Positions 44,910-54,902 of a stretch of DNA of 64,000 nt are shown here, piece after piece. Below the pieces are notes generated by a model, which did no database searches, was not told the origin of the DNA, and was given only the letters and a program-made list of their open reading frames with translations. This DNA is from Roseococcus suduntuyensis (lineage in GTDB: Bacteria; Pseudomonadota; Alphaproteobacteria; Acetobacterales; Acetobacteraceae): contig NZ_JACIDJ010000001.1 of assembly GCF_014196305.1 (NCBI RefSeq), positions 124,001 through 188,000 of the forward strand, read 5' to 3'. The position numbers and the translations under genes were made by a program. Position 1 is the stretch's first letter; the number at the start of each line of letters is the position of its first letter.

Positions 44910-46928
44910 ATGAATACGACAGCTGAAGCGCGGGGCCAGCCCGTCCTGGCCCGTGCCCTGCGCGACGCGGTGCTGAAGCTCAACCCCGCGCATCTCATCC
45001 GCAATCCGGTGATCTTCGTGACGGAGGTGGTCTCCATCCTCGTCACGCTGCTGGCGATGCTCGCCGCTTGGCGGGCCGAGCCCTGGGGCTTCCAGGCCGG
45101 CATCGCCGCCTGGCTGTGGCTCACGGTGCTGTTCGCCACCTTCGCGGAAGCCATCGCCGAAGGCCGCGGCCGGGCGCGCGCCGAAAGCCTGCGCCGGTCT
45201 CGCGGCGAGGCGCGTGCCAAGCTGCTGGCCCGCGCCGACGACCGCACCCAGTGGCAGGATCGTGCGGCCGCGGACCTGCGCGAGGGCGATCTCATCCTCG
45301 TGGCGGCTGGCGACCTCATCCCCGCCGATGGCGAGGCCATCGAAGGCATCGCCAGCGTGAACGAGGCCGCGGTCACCGGCGAAAGCGCGCCCGTCATCCG
45401 TGAATCCGGCGGCGACCGCAGCGCCGTGACGGGCGGCACCACGCTGGTCTCGGACTGGCTGGTGGTGCGCGTCACCGCCGCCCCCGGCAACAGCTTCATG
45501 GACCGGATGATCGCGCTGGTGGAGGGCGCCTCCCGCCAAAAGACGCCCAACGAGGTCGCACTCGACATCCTGCTGGCCGGCATGACGATCGTCTTCCTGA
45601 TCGCGGTCGCGACCATCGTGGGGCTGGCCAGCTTCCACGCCACGCCGCCCTCCGTGCCGGTGCTCGCCGCCCTGCTGGTCACGCTGATCCCGACCACCAT
45701 CGGCGGGCTGCTCTCGGCCATCGGCATTGCGGGCATGGACCGACTGGTGCGCTTCAACGTGGTGGCGACCTCCGGCCGCGCGGTGGAGGCGGCGGGGGAT
45801 GTGGACGTGCTGCTGCTGGACAAGACCGGCACCATCACGCTCGGCAACCGCCAGGCGGCCAGCTTCATCCCGGCACCGGGCGTGGACGAACGCGACCTGG
45901 CCGAAGCCGCCGTCCTGGCCTCCCTGGCCGACGAGACGCCGGAGGGCCGCTCCATCCTCGTGCTGGCGCGAGAGAAGCACGGCGTGGCGGCGGAGGCGGT
46001 GCCCGAAGGGGCCACCATCATCCCCTTCACCGCCCAGACGCGCGTCTCGGGCCTCGACCTGCCCGGCCGCGGCAGCTTCCGCAAGGCCGCGGCCGACCGG
46101 ATGGCCGACGCGACGCCGCCCGCTTTGGTGGAGGCCGTCGCCCGCATCGCCCGCGCCGGCGCGACCCCGCTGGTGGTGGCGCGCGACGGCCAGGTGCTGG
46201 GCGCCATCGCGCTGAAGGACGTGATCAAGCCCGGCATGCGCGAGCGCTTCGACGCGCTGCGCCGGATGGGCATCCGCACCGTCATGGTCACCGGCGACAA
46301 CCGCCTGACCGCCGCCGCCATCGCCGCCGAGGCCGGCGTGGATGATTTCCTGGCCGAGGCCACACCCGAGGACAAGCTGGGCTACATCCGCCGCGCCCAG
46401 GCCGAGGGGCGCCTGGTCGCCATGGCCGGCGACGGCACCAACGACGCGCCGGCGCTTGCCCAGGCCGATGTCGGGCTGGCCATGCAGACCGGCACCCAGG
46501 CGGCGCGCGAGGCCGGCAACATGGTGGACCTCGACAGCGACCCCACCAAGCTCATCGAGGTGGTGGAGATCGGCAAGCAGCTGCTCATCACCCGCGGCGC
46601 GCTGACAACCTTCTCCATCGCCAATGACGTGGCCAAGTACTTCGCCATCCTGCCCGCCATCTTCGTCGCGCAATATCCGGGGCTGGCGGCGTTGAACGTG
46701 ATGGGGCTGACCAGCCCCGAAAGCGCCATCCTCTCCGCCGTCATCTTCAACGCGCTGATCATCGTGGCGCTGGTGCCGCTGGCGCTGCGCGGGGTGGGGC
46801 GTGGCGGCCTGGGCGCGGCGGCGCTGCTGCGGCGGAACCTGCTGGTCTACGGGCTGGGGGGGCTCCTCGTGCCCTTCCTCGGCATCAAGGCCATCGATGT
46901 GTGTCTCACTCTGTTGGGGATCGTCTGA
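44910..46928 (+). CDS. kdpB: K+-transporting P-type ATPase subunit KdpB
   Basis: This 672-residue P-type ATPase has phosphorylated aspartate 304 in [10 protein letters not shown], the actuator motif VTGESAPV, the hinge [16 protein letters not shown] and [16 protein letters not shown]. The KPGM-region segment [12 protein letters not shown] is also present. It couples ATP hydrolysis to potassium transfer through KdpA. The gene lies 11 bases after kdpA, and kdpC follows after three bases. Confidence 0.97.
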   Translation: MNTTAEARGQPVLARALRDAVLKLNPAHLIRNPVIFVTEVVSILVTLLAMLAAWRAEPWGFQAGIAAWLWLTVLFATFAEAIAEGRGRARAESLRRSRGEARAKLLARADDRTQWQDRAAADLREGDLILVAAGDLIPADGEAIEGIASVNEAAVTGESAPVIRESGGDRSAVTGGTTLVSDWLVVRVTAAPGNSFMDRMIALVEGASRQKTPNEVALDILLAGMTIVFLIAVATIVGLASFHATPPSVPVLAALLVTLIPTTIGGLLSAIGIAGMDRLVRFNVVATSGRAVEAAGDVDVLLLDKTGTITLGNRQAASFIPAPGVDERDLAEAAVLASLADETPEGRSILVLAREKHGVAAEAVPEGATIIPFTAQTRVSGLDLPGRGSFRKAAADRMADATPPALVEAVARIARAGATPLVVARDGQVLGAIALKDVIKPGMRERFDALRRMGIRTVMVTGDNRLTAAAIAAEAGVDDFLAEATPEDKLGYIRRAQAEGRLVAMAGDGTNDAPALAQADVGLAMQTGTQAAREAGNMVDLDSDPTKLIEVVEIGKQLLITRGALTTFSIANDVAKYFAILPAIFVAQYPGLAALNVMGLTSPESAILSAVIFNALIIVALVPLALRGVGRGGLGAAALLRRNLLVYGLGGLLVPFLGIKAIDVCLTLLGIV

Positions 46929-46931
46929 ACC

Positions 46932-47459
46932 ATGTGGAACCTGCTTCGTCCTGCCCTGGTGATGCTGGGTGGCTTCACCCTGCTGCTCGGGTTGATTGTG
47001 CCGCTGGGCTTCACCGGCGTCGCGCAGGCGCTGTTCCCGCATACGGCGAATGGCAGCCTGATCGTGCGGGAGGGGCGCGTGGTCGGCTCGGACCTCATCG
47101 CCCGGCGCATGGAGGGTGCCGCGTGGTTCCAGCCGCGCGCCTCCGGCAGCGTTGCGGGCGATGGGCCGAGCAACCTCGGGCCTACCAGCGCCGCGCTGCT
47201 GGAAGCGGTGCGCGCCCGCGCCGATGGCCAGCGCGATGTGCCGGCCGATGCCGCCACGGCCTCGGGCTCCGGCCTCGACCCGCACATCAGCCCGGCCCAC
47301 GCCGCGCGCCAGGTGGCCCGCGTGGCCTCGGCACGCGGCCTCCCGCCCGCGCAGGTGCAGGCGCTGGTGGACCGCCATACCGAGCGCCGCCTGCTGGGCT
47401 TCCTGGGGGAACCCCGCGTGAACGTGCAGCGCCTGAACCTCGCCTTGGGTGCACCGTGA
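46932..47459 (+). CDS. kdpC: K+-transporting ATPase subunit KdpC
   Basis: This 175-residue subunit has one N-terminal helix (LLRPALVMLGGFTLLLGLIVPLGFTGVAQALFP) and the KdpC periplasmic part: GSDLIARRMEGAAWFQPRAS, NLGPTS, DAATASGSGLDPHISPAHAARQVARVA and NVQRLNLAL. It is needed for assembly and ATP affinity of the pump. Confidence 0.96.
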   Translation: MWNLLRPALVMLGGFTLLLGLIVPLGFTGVAQALFPHTANGSLIVREGRVVGSDLIARRMEGAAWFQPRASGSVAGDGPSNLGPTSAALLEAVRARADGQRDVPADAATASGSGLDPHISPAHAARQVARVASARGLPPAQVQALVDRHTERRLLGFLGEPRVNVQRLNLALGAP

Positions 47460-47480
47460 CGGACCGGTAAAAGAGGCCCC

Positions 47481-50138
47481 ATGCCCAATACCCGCGACCC
47501 GGATCGCCCCGACCCTGACGCGCTGCTGGCCCTGGCGGCGCGGGAGGGGCGCGGGCGGCTGAAGGTGTTCCTCGGCGCCGCTCCCGGCGTGGGCAAGACG
47601 CACGAGATGCTGGCCGAGGCCCGCCGCCGCCTGGCCGGCGGCGCCGATGTGCTGGCCGGCATCATCGAGACGCATGGCCGCGCGGAAACCATCGCGCAGG
47701 TCGGCGACCTGCCCATCCTGCCGCGCGCCCGCCTCGAACATCGCGGCCAGGTGCTGGAGGAGTTCGACCTCGACGCCGCGCTGGCCCGCCGCCCGCAGAT
47801 CCTGCTGCTGGACGAACTCGCCCACAGCAACGCGCCGGGCAGCCGCCACCCCAAGCGCTGGCAGGATGTGGAGGAGCTGCGCGACGCCGGCATCGAGGTC
47901 TGGACCACGATGAACGTCCAGCACCTGGAGAGCCTGTCGGACGCCGTGGCGCGCATCGCCGGCATCCGCGTGGCGGAGACGGTACCCGATGCCGTGCTGG
48001 CCGGCGCCGATGCGGTGGAACTCATCGACATCCCGCCCGCCGAGCTGCTGGAGCGGATGCGCCAGGGCAAGATCTACCGCCCCGACCAGGCGGCGCGCGC
48101 CATGCGCGGCTTCTTCCGCGAGGGCAACCTGGCGGCGTTGCGCGAAATGGCGCTGCGCCGCACCGCCGAGCGCGTGGACGCCGATGTCACCGGCTACATG
48201 CGCGCCAACGCCATCGCGGGGCCATGGCCCGCCGGGGACCGCGTGCTGGCGCTGGTCGGCGCCGATGCCTCGGCCGAGACGGTGGTGCGCCAGGGCCGTC
48301 GCATAGCCGATGCGCTGCGCGCGCCGCTGGTGGTGCTGCACGTCGAACGCCCCGGCACCCTGGACGCGACGGACCCCACGCCCATCCTGCGCATGGCCGA
48401 GGCGCTTGGCGCCGAGGTGGAGACGGTGGCGGCGACGGACCTGCCCAGCACCATCCTGGCCCAGGCGCGGGCGCGCAACGCCTCGCACATCGTCATCGGC
48501 CGGGGGCAGCCGGGTTTCGGGCGGCGCTGGCTGGGGCGGACGCTTTCGGCAACGCTCGCGCGGCGCGCCACCGACTTCACGCTGCACATCGTGCCCGGCC
48601 CGGCCGGCAAGGCGCGCGCGGTGCCCACCGCCCCGGCCGCGCTGCCGCGCTGGCTGGGGTGGTGCGCGGTGCCGGCCACCATCGCCCTGGTGGTGACGCT
48701 GGGTTACGGCGCGGAGGGGCTGCTGCCGGAGCGCACGCTGGGCATGGTGTTCCTCGCCGTGGTCGTGGCGCTGGCGGCCCTATTGGGGCCGTGGCACGCC
48801 GCGGCGGGGGCGGCGCTGGGCTTCCTCAGCTGGAATTTTTTCTTTCTCGAGCCGCGCTACACCTTCGAGCTGTTCGACGGCGCAGACTTGGTGGGCCTCG
48901 GCGCCTTCGCCGCAGTGGCGCTTCTGCTGGCCGGCACCACGGGCAGGCTGGGGCGGTCCGTCCGCACGGCACGGGCGCGCATGCTGGCGCTGCGGCGCCT
49001 GGTGGAGTTCAGCCGTCGCCTGGGCGGGCCGGGCGGGTTGCCGGACCTGCTGCCCGCCGTGGCCGAAGAGGCCACCCGCGTCGCCGGCGCGCCCAGCGCG
49101 GTGGTGATGCCGCTGGAACCGCTGCTGCCGGGCGCCGCGCCGGAGCCCGTGGTCCGCGCCGCCATGCCGGTCACGATGGAGCTCGATGAGACGGCAATGG
49201 CGGCCGCGCGCTGGGCGCTGGCGCAGAGCCGCCCCGCTGGCCGCGACACGGACACCCTGCCCACGGCGGCCTGGCAGTTCCGCCCCATGCGCACCGCGCG
49301 CGGCGTGGTGGGCCTGGTGGGCGTGAAGCTCGATGACCGGGCGGAGCCCCTGGCGGGCGAGACGGACAAGGCCCTGACCGCGCTGCTGGACCAGGCGGCG
49401 GTGGCCATCGAGCGCGCGCAACTGATGGAGCGCGAGGCCCGCGGCGCAGCGCGCGCCGAGACCGAGCAACTCCGCACGGCGCTGCTGACGTCGCTTGGCC
49501 ATGATCTCCGCACGCCATTGACCTCAATTCGCGGGGCGCTGGGCACGCTGCGGGCGTCGGGTGACGCTCTGTCCGCGGACACCCGCGCCGACCTGCTCCT
49601 GGCCGCCGAGGAGGAGACGGCGCGCCTTTCGCGATACCTGTCGAACATCCTGGACATGGTCCGCATCGAGCACGGCCAGGTCGAGCCGCGGCGCGAGGCG
49701 GTGAACATCCCGGAGGCGCTGGAGGTGGCGGTCGGCCGGGCGCGGCGCGCCACGGGACGCGAGATTGCCGTGACGGCCGGCGAGCGCCTGCCCGAACCGC
49801 GGCTGGATCCGGCGCTGCTGGACCAGATCCTCGGCAATGTGCTGGACAACGCGCTCAAGTTTTCGGAAGCGCCGGTGCGCGTCGCGGCACGGCGCGAGGG
49901 GCATGAGGTGGCGATCGCAGTGGAGGATGACGGGCCGGGCATCCCGGCCGGGGACCTGCACCGCGTCTTCGATCCCTTCTTCCGGGTGACGCGGACCGAT
50001 CGCGTGGCTGCCGGCACGGGCCTCGGCCTCGCCATCTGCCGCGGGCTGGCGCACGCGATGGGCGGCCGGATCGCCGCGGAAAGCCCGATACGTCCCGCTG
50101 GCGGCGGCACCCGCATCACGCTGCGCTTTCCTGCATGA
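47481..50138 (+). CDS. kdpD: Osmosensitive K+ sensor histidine kinase KdpD
   Basis: This 885-residue sensor starts with the KdpD domain (GRLKVFLGAAPGVGKTHEMLAEARRR, Walker-A-like; LLLDELAHSNAPGSRHPKRWQDVEEL) and a universal-stress-protein domain. Four closely spaced helices (about 395-490), a GAF-like region and the kinase core follow. The phospho-acceptor is H674 in LGHDLRTPLTSIRGA, with the N-box NVLDNALKFSE and ATP-binding DDGPGIP. It detects potassium limitation and phosphorylates KdpE, whose gene overlaps the last four bases. Confidence 0.96.
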   Translation: MPNTRDPDRPDPDALLALAAREGRGRLKVFLGAAPGVGKTHEMLAEARRRLAGGADVLAGIIETHGRAETIAQVGDLPILPRARLEHRGQVLEEFDLDAALARRPQILLLDELAHSNAPGSRHPKRWQDVEELRDAGIEVWTTMNVQHLESLSDAVARIAGIRVAETVPDAVLAGADAVELIDIPPAELLERMRQGKIYRPDQAARAMRGFFREGNLAALREMALRRTAERVDADVTGYMRANAIAGPWPAGDRVLALVGADASAETVVRQGRRIADALRAPLVVLHVERPGTLDATDPTPILRMAEALGAEVETVAATDLPSTILAQARARNASHIVIGRGQPGFGRRWLGRTLSATLARRATDFTLHIVPGPAGKARAVPTAPAALPRWLGWCAVPATIALVVTLGYGAEGLLPERTLGMVFLAVVVALAALLGPWHAAAGAALGFLSWNFFFLEPRYTFELFDGADLVGLGAFAAVALLLAGTTGRLGRSVRTARARMLALRRLVEFSRRLGGPGGLPDLLPAVAEEATRVAGAPSAVVMPLEPLLPGAAPEPVVRAAMPVTMELDETAMAAARWALAQSRPAGRDTDTLPTAAWQFRPMRTARGVVGLVGVKLDDRAEPLAGETDKALTALLDQAAVAIERAQLMEREARGAARAETEQLRTALLTSLGHDLRTPLTSIRGALGTLRASGDALSADTRADLLLAAEEETARLSRYLSNILDMVRIEHGQVEPRREAVNIPEALEVAVGRARRATGREIAVTAGERLPEPRLDPALLDQILGNVLDNALKFSEAPVRVAARREGHEVAIAVEDDGPGIPAGDLHRVFDPFFRVTRTDRVAAGTGLGLAICRGLAHAMGGRIAAESPIRPAGGGTRITLRFPA

Positions 50139-50833
50139 CCACGAGAGATGCCGCGCGGATCCTGGTCGTGGATGACGAGCCGCAGATCCATCGCTTCCTG
50201 AAGCCGGCACTCGAGGCGGCGGGCCTCGCGGTGCTGCGCGCGGACACGGCCGCCGACGCGCTGCGCCTGATGGCGACCCAGTCGCCAGAGCTGGTTCTGC
50301 TCGACCTTGGCCTGCCCGACATGGATGGGCAGGAGGTCTTGCTGCGGCTGCGGGCCTTCAGCCTAGTGCCGGTCATCATCGTCTCCGCACGGGAGCGCGA
50401 GATGGAGAAGGTGCAGGCGCTGGACGCCGGCGCTGATGACTATGTGGAGAAGCCCTTCGCCCTGGCCGAGTTGCTCGCCCGCATCCGGGCCGCGCTGCGG
50501 CGCGTGGCGCCCGCGGGGGTGAAGCCGGAGACGCTGCTGCGCTTCGGCCCGCTTGAGGTGGACCTTGCACGCCGCACTGCGCGTCTGGACGAGCAGGAGA
50601 CGCTGCGCCTGACGCCTCGCGAGTGGGAGTTGCTGGCGGCGTTGGCACGGGCGGGTGATGGCCGCGTCGTGACGCAGCGCCACCTGCTGGCGACGGTCTG
50701 GGGCGCGGCGCATCTGAAGGACACGCAGTACCTGCGCGTCTACGTCGCGCAGCTGCGCCAGAAGCTGGGTGAGGCGGCCTTCCTCATCCGCACGGAGCCC
50801 GGCGTTGGGTATCGGTTTGGCGAGGATCCGTGA
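50135..50833 (+). CDS. kdpE: Response regulator KdpE
   Basis: This 232-residue OmpR-type regulator has a receiver with D13-D14 and phospho-acceptor D57 (LVLLDLGLPDMDG), K in VEKPF, and a winged-helix output domain (LRLTPREWELLAALARAGDGRVVTQRHLLATVWG, YLRVYVAQLRQKL). It activates the kdp operon, possibly through the direct repeat at 42929-42945. The following gene fragment converges on it after 26 bases. Confidence 0.96.
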   Translation: MTTRDAARILVVDDEPQIHRFLKPALEAAGLAVLRADTAADALRLMATQSPELVLLDLGLPDMDGQEVLLRLRAFSLVPVIIVSAREREMEKVQALDAGADDYVEKPFALAELLARIRAALRRVAPAGVKPETLLRFGPLEVDLARRTARLDEQETLRLTPREWELLAALARAGDGRVVTQRHLLATVWGAAHLKDTQYLRVYVAQLRQKLGEAAFLIRTEPGVGYRFGEDP

Positions 50834-50859
50834 TGTCGTTCGAGAAAGGCATTCCCCCA

Positions 50860-52473
50860 TCAGGGCACGCGCCGTTTGACGACCCCCACCGACAGCGTCG
50901 CCGCCGCCAGGTCGAACGTCGCCGCGGAGATGTTTCGTGCCATCACGCGCACCGTGTTGTTCGACCACACGGCGGCATCGAGCTCGATGAACCGCGTCGA
51001 CGACACCAGCGACGCCTGCGCCAGATCGCCGGCCCGCGCCCCGTTCACCGTGACGTCGATGAGCGCCGTCGCCCCCGGCGGCAGGTTCGGCAGATCCCAG
51101 GACACCTCTGCAGCAAACTCCCGCCGCCCGGAGCCGAACAGCGCACCCGTCAGAAGCGGCGTGCCGTTCAGCACCGCGGGTGCCGCCTCCGGCAGCCCGT
51201 AGAGCCGCAGCGATTGCAGGTCGATCGGCCCGTCGAAGCCGATCACTCCCACCTGCGCATAGGCGACAGACGCGCCGACGCGGATGGTCTGCCGACGATT
51301 GAAGTTCGCATCGTCCATCGGCGCGCCGGCGTTCCACCCCTTGGCCGGCCCGTTCCACTGCATCGTGGTGATCGAGGCCAGGACGTCGCCCGCGATGTCC
51401 TCCCGCACGTTCCCAGCGCCATCGAACACGCGCACGAACAGCCGCCCGCCCGACGCGCCGCTCGTCAGCCAATGCGCCAGCGCGAACTCCTTCGCCTGGG
51501 AGGTGTCGAGCACCCACCCCAGCCCGCGGTTCGCCGCCAGCGTCACCGCCCGGTCGGTCGGCGTCAGGTCGGTCAGCCCGTTGAAGCAGAAATCCGCCAT
51601 GAAGGTCGCAGTGGTGGTCGACGTGGCGATGGTGATCAGGCCCTCCACGCCAACCTCCGTCGCCGACTGGCGGAACGCCGCGGCGCGCGTGTTCGGCACA
51701 CCGGCCAGGAAGCGCTGGAAGCGCGACGCCGGCGCCCGGTGCCGGTTGATCACCGCATTGCCGCAGCGGTTCGCGGTCGCCGTGTAGTCGATGCCGACCA
51801 GGTAGGTGTTGGTCCAGGCGACGTCGTACTCGCAATCCTGCGCCCCGGCGGTGTGCCGCGCCGCCAGGGGCGAGCAGGCCTCCATGCGCATGTTGCGCGC
51901 GATAATGGCAGAGCCCGAGGTCTGGTTCAGGAAGGGGATGGCGATGTTGCCGCCGGCCTGGCGCAGCTCGAAGTTGGGCGCGTCAAAGACGTGACGGTTG
52001 TGGTTGGCGTAGGCGCCGGGCTCATTCCCGAGCCGGATCCCGAACCGGTCCTGGCTCGCATTCACCCCGGTCGCGTGCGCGAAGTGCCCGCCATAGTAGC
52101 GCACGGAGGTGTTCCAGGCGGTGGCGGTGGCGCACCAGATGTCGAGGCCGATGCGGTTGTTGACGATGCGGCCCAGCGTGAAGGTGCTGTCCTCCACGCC
52201 GCGGCCATCGCCCAGCGTGCGCATGCCGATGGTGAAGCCTTCCACGCGGCGCAGCTCGATCTGGCTCGCATCAACGTTGCGCACAGTGATGCCGATATCG
52301 GCCTCGGAGGACCAGTCGGACTGGGTGGCGCGGATGACGTTCAGCCCCGTGTAGAGCTTCTCCGCATTCCGGAGGGTGCCGCCATCGCCCAGCACCAGCA
52401 CGCTGGTGGGCGCGGTGCCCGTGCTGGGGACGACGACATCCTCGCGGAAATCCGTGCCGTTACCGACGCCCGC
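50860..52473 (-). pseudogene. Phage-tail-spike-like right-handed beta-helix protein, 5' truncated
   Basis: The open frame encodes over 500 residues with pectate-lyase-type beta-helix content (SQIELRRVEGFTIGMRTLGD, STFTLGRIVNNRIGLDIWCATATAWN). Its C-terminal domain (PNLPPGATALIDVTVNGARAGDLAQASLV...NNTVRVMARNISAATFDLAAATLSVGVV) resembles receptor-binding ends of tailed-phage structural proteins. In-frame sequence (WAGVGNGTDFREDVVVPSTG) continues upstream of the first usable start (GTG at 52401) and then runs into IS3-family transposase sequence near 52474. The original N terminus, which would attach to a tail or be secreted, is missing. No other intact phage genes are nearby. Confidence 0.65.
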
Positions 52474-52475
52474 CC

Positions 52476-52751
52476 ACCTATGGCTATCGTCGCGTCACCG
52501 CCCTGCTGAACCGGGCCAGGGGTCGCACAGGACTGCCGCGCCTAAATCACAAACGCGTCTTTCGGCTCATGCGCCTGGCCTCGCTGCTGCTCCAGCCTCG
52601 CACTGACAGGAGAGCCATCCGGGCGCTTGAGGGCGCCGTCGTGGCACGCGCCTCCAACCAGCGCGGGGCGTCCGGCGGGTTTGAGATCCCCTGCTGGAAT
52701 GGCGAAGTCGTTCTCATCGCTTTCGCCATCGACAACCACCCGGTCACGTAG
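52476..52751 (+). pseudogene. IS3-family transposase (OrfB) remnant
   Basis: The frame from 52476 reads TYGYRRVTALLNRARG, LPRLNHKRVFRLMRLASLLLQ and, further on, GFEIPCWNGEVVLIAFAID. These are the helix-turn-helix region and the first DDE-domain strand of IS2/IS3-type transposases. The sequence ends in a stop at 52749-52751, well before the remaining catalytic acids, and the upstream part of the gene is missing. No terminal inverted repeats were found. It marks an old insertion at the broken end of the beta-helix gene. The rest of 52752-52898 holds no gene. Confidence 0.75.
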
Positions 52752-52898
52752 GTCCGTCGACAGCGCTCGCCTCATGGGCTGCTGCCGTCCGCCCAGCCAG
52801 CGGCTTGAATCGGAAATCGACAGGCGCCGGAAGCCACATTCCGATTCCGTCTGTTGCGATCAGGCCCTAGCCTGCGTTGCCCGACCTAGGAGGCTGCC

Positions 52899-54902
52899 AT
52901 GACGCACGCGCTGTTCCCTTCCGCCCGGCGCCGCGCGCGGCGTCGCCTGGCCTGTCTTCTCAGCCTGCTGCTGGGCGCCGCCGGGCCCGTCACCGCCACC
53001 GAGCTACGCAACCCGCCGGAGCTGGACACCGCCGCGCTGACGCTGCGCCTGCAGACCCACAATATGGTGAACGCGGACGGGACGACAGTCGCCGTCCAAG
53101 TCCGCAGCATCGCTGCCTCCGACGCGGCGCCGCTGGTGGGCCCCACAATCCGGACTACCCCGGGCGCCACGCTCCAACTCACCTTCACCAACGACCTCGC
53201 CTACAGCGCGACGGCCGGTCTGGACGGGACCGTCAGCACGACGACGCCGCATGGCTTCGACATCATCAACCTGCACGCCCATGGGCTGCATGTGAGCCCC
53301 GGCTACACGACCGTGGCAGGCCCGCCCCCGTCGATCGCCTTCGCGGACGACGTGCTGCTGAGCCTCTACCCGCGGGACACGCCGTCGGAGGTGATGGACG
53401 ACTGCCGGGCCGCGATCGGCGATCCGAACCTCTGCCAGCAGGGCACGGTCCGCTACAGCATCCAGGTGCCGCCGGACCATCCGGCGGGAAGCTTCTGGTA
53501 CCACCCGCATCGGCATGGCGCCGTAGCGCTGCATCTGGCGAGCGGGCTGGCCGGCGCCCTGATCGTCGAGGACCGCGCGAACGGCATCAACAGCCTGCCG
53601 GCGGTGACGGCGGCCGCCGAGAAGATCCTGGTGATCCAGCAGATCAGATACGCGGCCGATGGCGCGGGCGGCCGGTCGGTGACCTGCGCCTCGGCCTATG
53701 GCGGCCTGTGTCCAAACGCGCCGCCCAACCCGCCCCCGGCGAACGCGGCGTTCTCCGTCAACGGGCAGCTCGCGCCGACGATCTCCATGGGCACCCAGGA
53801 GGTCCAGCTCTGGCGCCTGGTGAACGCCACCCCGGCCGAGCTGGTTCCGGCCTGCCTCATCCCGATGCCGGGGAGCGCGAACCCGCCGGGCCTCTACGTG
53901 CTGACCGCGGATGGCATCCCGATTCAGCGCGCCGCCGGCCCCGCGCCCGACCTGCCCTTCCAGCTGCGCCCCCCGGTCGGCAACTTCTTCGCGGCGCCGC
54001 GCACGCTGACGCCCACGGCCGGTGAGGACATGGTGAACTATGAGCTGAGCTTCCTCGCGGCGGGCCAGCGCCTGGACCTGATGGTGCAGGCCCCGGCCGC
54101 GCCCGGGCGCTACCAGCTGGTCGGCTCGCCAGCCAATCTGTCTGACATCAGCGCGCTCTGCCGCACGCCGGTCGCCGAGGGCGACCCGACCTTGATCGCC
54201 AACGTGGTGGTGACGGCGCCGGCCGCGACGCCGACCTACAGCACCGCCCTGCCCACCCAGACCCAGCTGAACGCGCTGGCCCGGCCGGCCTCCCTCATGA
54301 ATGAGCCGATCCCGGCCGGCCCGACGCAGGGCGTCACCTTCGGGTTCACCAACGCGGAGTTCGCGCCCAGGATCGGGGGAGCGAGCGTCATCAACGGCCG
54401 GCCCTTCACCGAGGAGCGGATCCAGCGCGTGCTGCAGCTCGGCCAGCTGGATCGCTGGAGCGCGATGAGCGCGGCCGACACCCACGTCTTCCACATCCAC
54501 ACCAACTCGTTCCAGGTGTTCCAGCGTGGGCAGGTGCCGCTCGCCTTCCCCATCTGGCGCGACACGCTGCTCGTGAACTGCCCCATGGGCCCGGGCGGCT
54601 GCTCCTTCCCCTGGGCGCTCACCAACGCGTCGAGTGGCCAGATGATCACGCCGCAAACCCCGTTGCCGGTGGCGGCGGGCGCCCAGGGCGAGGTCGTGCA
54701 GTTCCTGAGCCGGGCGCTGGACCACACGGGCGATATGGTCCTGCATTGCCACAACGTGTTCCACGAGGACACCGGGATGATGGAGCTCGTCTCGATCGTG
54801 GATCCCCGCCAAGCGGTAACGCTGGAGACGATGACCGTGCCGCGGCACCTGCGCGCGGCGCAGGGTCGCCCGGCGCAGTCGTCGGGCGGCCACCGGCACT
54901 GA
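52899..54902 (+). CDS. Multicopper oxidase, exported
   Basis: This 667-residue protein has an N-terminal arginine-rich signal (FPSARRRARRRLACLLSLLLGAAGPVTA). Its four copper-binding histidine motifs are in the right order: NLHAHGLHVSP, WYHPHRHGAVALH, HVFHIHTNSFQVF and LHCHNVFHEDTGMMELV. The last carries the type-1 copper cysteine and the axial-methionine position. It is longer than bacterial CueO or laccases (about 500), with inserts such as TCASAYGGLCPNAPPNPPP; cysteine pairs may form disulfides. CTAGGAGGCTGCC precedes the ATG. No copper-resistance partners adjoin it, so the substrate (phenolic, metal or other) is open. Confidence 0.9.
   Translation: MTHALFPSARRRARRRLACLLSLLLGAAGPVTATELRNPPELDTAALTLRLQTHNMVNADGTTVAVQVRSIAASDAAPLVGPTIRTTPGATLQLTFTNDLAYSATAGLDGTVSTTTPHGFDIINLHAHGLHVSPGYTTVAGPPPSIAFADDVLLSLYPRDTPSEVMDDCRAAIGDPNLCQQGTVRYSIQVPPDHPAGSFWYHPHRHGAVALHLASGLAGALIVEDRANGINSLPAVTAAAEKILVIQQIRYAADGAGGRSVTCASAYGGLCPNAPPNPPPANAAFSVNGQLAPTISMGTQEVQLWRLVNATPAELVPACLIPMPGSANPPGLYVLTADGIPIQRAAGPAPDLPFQLRPPVGNFFAAPRTLTPTAGEDMVNYELSFLAAGQRLDLMVQAPAAPGRYQLVGSPANLSDISALCRTPVAEGDPTLIANVVVTAPAATPTYSTALPTQTQLNALARPASLMNEPIPAGPTQGVTFGFTNAEFAPRIGGASVINGRPFTEERIQRVLQLGQLDRWSAMSAADTHVFHIHTNSFQVFQRGQVPLAFPIWRDTLLVNCPMGPGGCSFPWALTNASSGQMITPQTPLPVAAGAQGEVVQFLSRALDHTGDMVLHCHNVFHEDTGMMELVSIVDPRQAVTLETMTVPRHLRAAQGRPAQSSGGHRH

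Noticed and set aside
44682-48587. A 1301-codon minus-strand frame opposite kdpA, kdpB, kdpC and kdpD
   Set aside because: The kdp proteins on the plus strand are unmistakable; the antisense frame has shadow composition only.
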